NCBI GenBank assembly: GCA_024236095.1
Contig: JACKLD010000015.1
Coordinates: 62,001-126,000 of the forward strand
Length of the DNA stretch: 64,000 nucleotides
Source of the DNA: Pseudomonadaceae bacterium
GTDB taxonomy: Bacteria > Pseudomonadota > Alphaproteobacteria > UBA2136 > UBA6156
Direction: 5' to 3'
Shown: piece by piece, positions 61,526 to 64,000 of the stretch
How positions within the stretch are numbered: position 1 is the stretch's first letter
Layout of the letters: every line of letters starts with the position of its first letter
Program-made: the position numbers and the translations under genes
The notes under the pieces: generated by a model
Databases searched by the model: none
What the model saw: only the letters and a program-made list of their open reading frames with translations
Told to the model about the DNA's origin: nothing

Positions 61526-61972
61526 TCAACTCCGCCCCCACAACCGCTGCATTTGAAGATAGGTGAACGAAGCACTCCACGCAATCAGCACCAGCCCCAG
61601 CAGCGACTCGCTGGCGGCCAACAGGCGCAACGGCACGCCAACCGGCACAATCTCGCCAAACCCTACGGTGGTGTAAACAACGCTGGAGAAATAAACATAA
61701 TGAAACCACCCGCCCACCGAAATGCTATCTTCCAACATCAGCAACTGCGTGTCCGAGAATCCTTCCAGAACACGATAGCTACCTGCAAACAACCATATCT
61801 CCACGACGTGCAGCATCAACACCCCGACCACCACCAACAGGATACGCGGGCGAACATGACGCAGGAACCGGCGCTCGACCCGCACCAGCCTGTCAAGAAG
61901 ACTCAGCCCCTCGTAGTGCAACATCACACAGGCCAGCACCACCAATGCCAACAAGGCGGCAGGCAACAACAT
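61526..61972 (-). CDS. Potassium-channel-like membrane protein
   Basis: A 148-residue protein. Spans near 1-19 and 44-66, then a P-loop with TTVGFGEIVP (K+ filter TVGFG, variant of TVGYG) and a last span near 112-135. No RCK/TrkA-N domain or ligand-binding region follows. It lies three bases after the pntB stop on the minus strand order, hence between pcm and pntB. Confidence 0.8.
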   Translation of the reverse strand: MLLPAALLALVVLACVMLHYEGLSLLDRLVRVERRFLRHVRPRILLVVVGVLMLHVVEIWLFAGSYRVLEGFSDTQLLMLEDSISVGGWFHYVYFSSVVYTTVGFGEIVPVGVPLRLLAASESLLGLVLIAWSASFTYLQMQRLWGRS

Positions 61973-61975
61973 AGG

Positions 61976-63364
61976 CTATCCTTCCTTCACTGCCTGCGTC
62001 AGCTTTTCCGCCACGTCCTTGGCGTCACCCAACAGAAGGGCGGCGTTGTCCATGGTGAATAACGGGTTGTCCACCCCCGCATAACCGGGGCGATGGCTAC
62101 GCTTCACCACATACACCTGTTTGGCCTTCCACGCCTCCAACACCGGCATGCCGTAAATGGGGCTGCCCGGCGTGGTTTGCGCGGCGGGGTTGACCACATC
62201 GTTGGCGCCGAAAATCAGCACCACGTCGCTGCGGGCAAACTCGGGATTGATTTCTTCCAGCTCGTGCACGGCGTCATACGGAATGTCGGCCTCGGCCAGC
62301 AGCACGTTCATGTGGCCGGGCATGCGGCCCGCCACCGGATGGATGGCAAAACTCACCTCTTTGCCCTGCTCGGTGAGGGTGTTGAACAGCTCCTTCACCG
62401 CATGCTGGGCCTGCGCCACCGCCATGCCGTAGCCGGGTACGATGATGATGCGCTCCGCCGTATCCAGCATGAAGGCGGCATCTTCCACCCCTGCCTGCTT
62501 GGCCACTTTGCCGTCGGCCGCTGCGGGCACATCGGCAGCCACTTCGGCGCCAAAGCCGCCCATAATCACCGAGATGAAACTGCGGTTCATCGCCGCACAC
62601 ATGATGTAACTGAGAATGGCCCCACTCATGCCGATGATGGCACCGGTCAGTACCAGCAGCGGCTGTTCCAGCATGAAGCCGGTGGCCGCCGCCGCCCAGC
62701 CGGAGTAGCTGTTGAGCATGGACACAATCACCGGCATATCGGCCCCGCCGATGGGCGCCACCAGCGTGTAGCCGAAAATGGTAGCCAGCACGATGAGTGC
62801 CACAAACGGCCACGGGCTGAAGGTGGTCACAAAGGCCACGGCGCAGGCAACAATGGCCAGCAGCAGCAACAGGTTCAGCACATGGCGGCCGCCCCACGTC
62901 CATGGCCGCCCGCTCACCCAGCCCTGCAACTTGAGGGCTGCCAGAATCGAGCCGGAAAACGTCACCATCCCAATCGCGGCACCGGCACTCATCTCGATGG
63001 TTTCGCGGGTTTCCAGCAGGCCGAAAGCGTAGTGCTGCAAATACATACCCGCTGCCACCAAGGCCGCCGCCAGCCCGACAAAACTGTGAAACGCCGCCAC
63101 CAGTTGCGGCAAGCTGGTCAGCTGGATGCCCCGCGCAATCGGCACGCCCACCACCGCCCCCAGCGCCAGTCCGGCGGCAATCGTGATGTAATCGGTCACC
63201 CCCGCCTGCAACAGCGTAATCACAATCGCCAACGCCATGCCCGCCATGGCGTAGCTGTTGCCGCGCCGTGCGGTTTTGGGGTGGGCCAGGCCCTTCAGCC
63301 CCATGATGAACAACAGCCCCGCCAGCAGGGCGAGAAGTGCGGAAAGGTCGGGAGAGAGGGTCAT
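61976..63364 (-). CDS. pntB: NAD(P) transhydrogenase subunit beta
   Basis: A 462-residue membrane subunit. Nine or so spans in the N-terminal 280 residues (domain II, proton path), then the NADP(H)-binding domain III with IIVPGYGMAVAQAQHAV and VLIFGANDVVNPAA. It uses the proton motive force to make NADPH. The start abuts pntAB at 63365. Confidence 0.96.
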   Translation of the reverse strand: MTLSPDLSALLALLAGLLFIMGLKGLAHPKTARRGNSYAMAGMALAIVITLLQAGVTDYITIAAGLALGAVVGVPIARGIQLTSLPQLVAAFHSFVGLAAALVAAGMYLQHYAFGLLETRETIEMSAGAAIGMVTFSGSILAALKLQGWVSGRPWTWGGRHVLNLLLLLAIVACAVAFVTTFSPWPFVALIVLATIFGYTLVAPIGGADMPVIVSMLNSYSGWAAAATGFMLEQPLLVLTGAIIGMSGAILSYIMCAAMNRSFISVIMGGFGAEVAADVPAAADGKVAKQAGVEDAAFMLDTAERIIIVPGYGMAVAQAQHAVKELFNTLTEQGKEVSFAIHPVAGRMPGHMNVLLAEADIPYDAVHELEEINPEFARSDVVLIFGANDVVNPAAQTTPGSPIYGMPVLEAWKAKQVYVVKRSHRPGYAGVDNPLFTMDNAALLLGDAKDVAEKLTQAVKEG

Positions 63365-63712
63365 TTATTTACCCCCCTTCTGCCGGAACATCGAAAGCAT
63401 CCGTCGTGTAATCGCAAAACCACCAAATATGTTTATGGCGCAAAGGGCTACGGCAACAAATCCAAGTATTTTTGCAACCGATTGCAGCGTGGCGGCGTGA
63501 GGGTTGCAGGCAATGGCGTTGCACACCGCGTCATCCACCACCGCAGGCCCTGCCACCAGAACGGCCGCCACGATGACGATGCCGGAAATGGCGTTGGTCA
63601 CGGCCATCAGCGGGGTATGCAGCGCGGGCGTAACCCCCCACACCACAAAGTAGCCAATCACACAGGCCAACACAAAGACCATGATGAGAACGGTAAGGGT
63701 TGTGAGTTCCAT
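63365..63712 (-). CDS. pntAB: NAD(P) transhydrogenase subunit alpha part 2
   Basis: A 115-residue three-to-four-span protein corresponding to the C-terminal membrane part of E. coli Pnt[20 protein letters not shown] is the family signature. The split form (pntAA, pntAB, pntB) is known from Rhodospirillum rubrum and other alphaproteobacteria. The expected pntAA (NAD-binding part) is not immediately upstream; a permease gene is. Confidence 0.93.
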   Translation of the reverse strand: MELTTLTVLIMVFVLACVIGYFVVWGVTPALHTPLMAVTNAISGIVIVAAVLVAGPAVVDDAVCNAIACNPHAATLQSVAKILGFVAVALCAINIFGGFAITRRMLSMFRQKGGK

Positions 63713-63716
63713 GGGG

Positions 63717-64000
63717 TTATCCTTTCGCCATTAAAAACGCACCGACAAGGTACAAGCCGACACCGGACAGGGCCAATATGCTTGGTTGCTCACGCAAAAG
63801 TACCATACCAACAACCGCCGATGTCAGAGCATAGACACATGCCCACATTGGGTCTACCAAGGCGAGCGGGCCTTTTGCCAAGGCTTGAATAAAGAGGAGT
63901 AGCACCAGTGCTGTACCAATTCCCATTGCAAGGATAACCCATGGCATATGACCCGTTACGGCATCCTCCATACGAAGGGTACGGGAATAAAGCGAATAGG
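63717..64000 (-). CDS. EamA/DMT-type permease (5' end outside window)
   Basis: The visible 94 codons are open to the window edge and end four bases before the pntAB start. Three spans are seen ([49 protein letters not shown]) with the pattern of the last half of an EamA domain (LLREQPS, typical of xxEPxS). Base use is AT-richer than in pntB. Substrate unknown. Confidence 0.7.
   Translation of the reverse strand, partial: YSLYSRTLRMEDAVTGHMPWVILAMGIGTALVLLLFIQALAKGPLALVDPMWACVYALTSAVVGMVLLREQPSILALSGVGLYLVGAFLMAKG

Noticed and set aside
59422..61566. Plus-strand open frame of 714 codons
   Set aside because: Antisense to tolC and pcm; Gly/His-rich low-information sequence.
62093..63892. Plus-strand open frame of 599 codons
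   Set aside because: Antisense to pntB and pntAB; no domain visible.

Overview
The window is GC-rich (by eye about 60-65 %), densely coded DNA from a proteobacterial chromosome. It most resembles an alphaproteobacterium: hflK-hflC-degP order, a pcm-tolC pair, a split transhydrogenase (separate pntAB and pntB), an alpha-type bL28, and a BID-like type IV secretion protein. The order or genus cannot be fixed from sequence reading alone. Most of the window is housekeeping, with one clear integrated island and several integration scars at tRNA genes.

Layout. 1-9.4 kb, mostly minus strand: partial Nudix hydrolase, 2-oxoglutarate dehydrogenase E1, miaA, DegP/HtrA protease, hflC, hflK, a small secreted protein and dnaB. 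9.5-10.25 kb is a non-coding patch of palindromic dispersed repeats. 10.25-14.2 kb: Mrp P-loop ATPase, a secreted protein, a GntR regulator and a BON-OmpA envelope protein. 14.3-15.3 kb: tRNA-Arg, a broken and an intact tRNA-Phe, and a decayed integrase. 15.3-16.7 kb: a HAD-UbiA fusion. 17-22.9 kb: a chaperone-usher fimbrial cluster of the alpha/CS1-like type (pilin, usher, major pilin, attenuating terminator, small pilin, chaperone). 22.9-26.8 kb: pyruvate kinase, tRNA-Ser(TGA), UDP-glucose dehydrogenase, tRNA-Trp and a YgjP-type metallopeptidase.

26.9-29.74 kb is a 2.7-kb genomic island inserted at the 3' end of tRNA-Leu(CAG). It has a 17-bp exact att direct repeat, a truncated integrase, a paired arm-like repeat near both ends, and two lower-GC cargo genes (a YdcF/ElyC-like DUF218 protein and a PhyH-type 2-oxoglutarate/Fe(II) dioxygenase). 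29.78-30.08 kb holds tRNA-Ser(CGA), which carries a duplicated anticodon-arm fragment upstream and a duplicated 3' end downstream.

30-43 kb: a Crp/Fnr regulator with a Cys-rich tail, WecC, ribulose-phosphate epimerase, ComEC, a GT-C glycosyltransferase divergent from a PAP2 phosphatase, bL28, an HD-like protein, Pal, a Thermus/Rickettsia-type isocitrate dehydrogenase and two unknown proteins. 43-50 kb: alaS preceded by a possible operon of a metal-ligand-less TatD paralogue, a BID-like protein, a 102-aa protein and a VirD4-type coupling ATPase. 50-57.8 kb: TatD, HolB, Tmk, a D,D-carboxypeptidase, RlpA, MltB and a chemoreceptor. 57.8-64 kb: an RhlE-type helicase, tRNA-Pro next to a 93-bp duplicated tRNA-end/terminator unit, TolC, Pcm, a K+-channel-like protein, pntB, pntAB and a partial EamA permease.

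The most interesting material is the mini-island at tRNA-Leu, the repeated pattern of partial tRNA copies at four of the seven intact tRNA genes, and the orphan VirD4/BID-like cassette.
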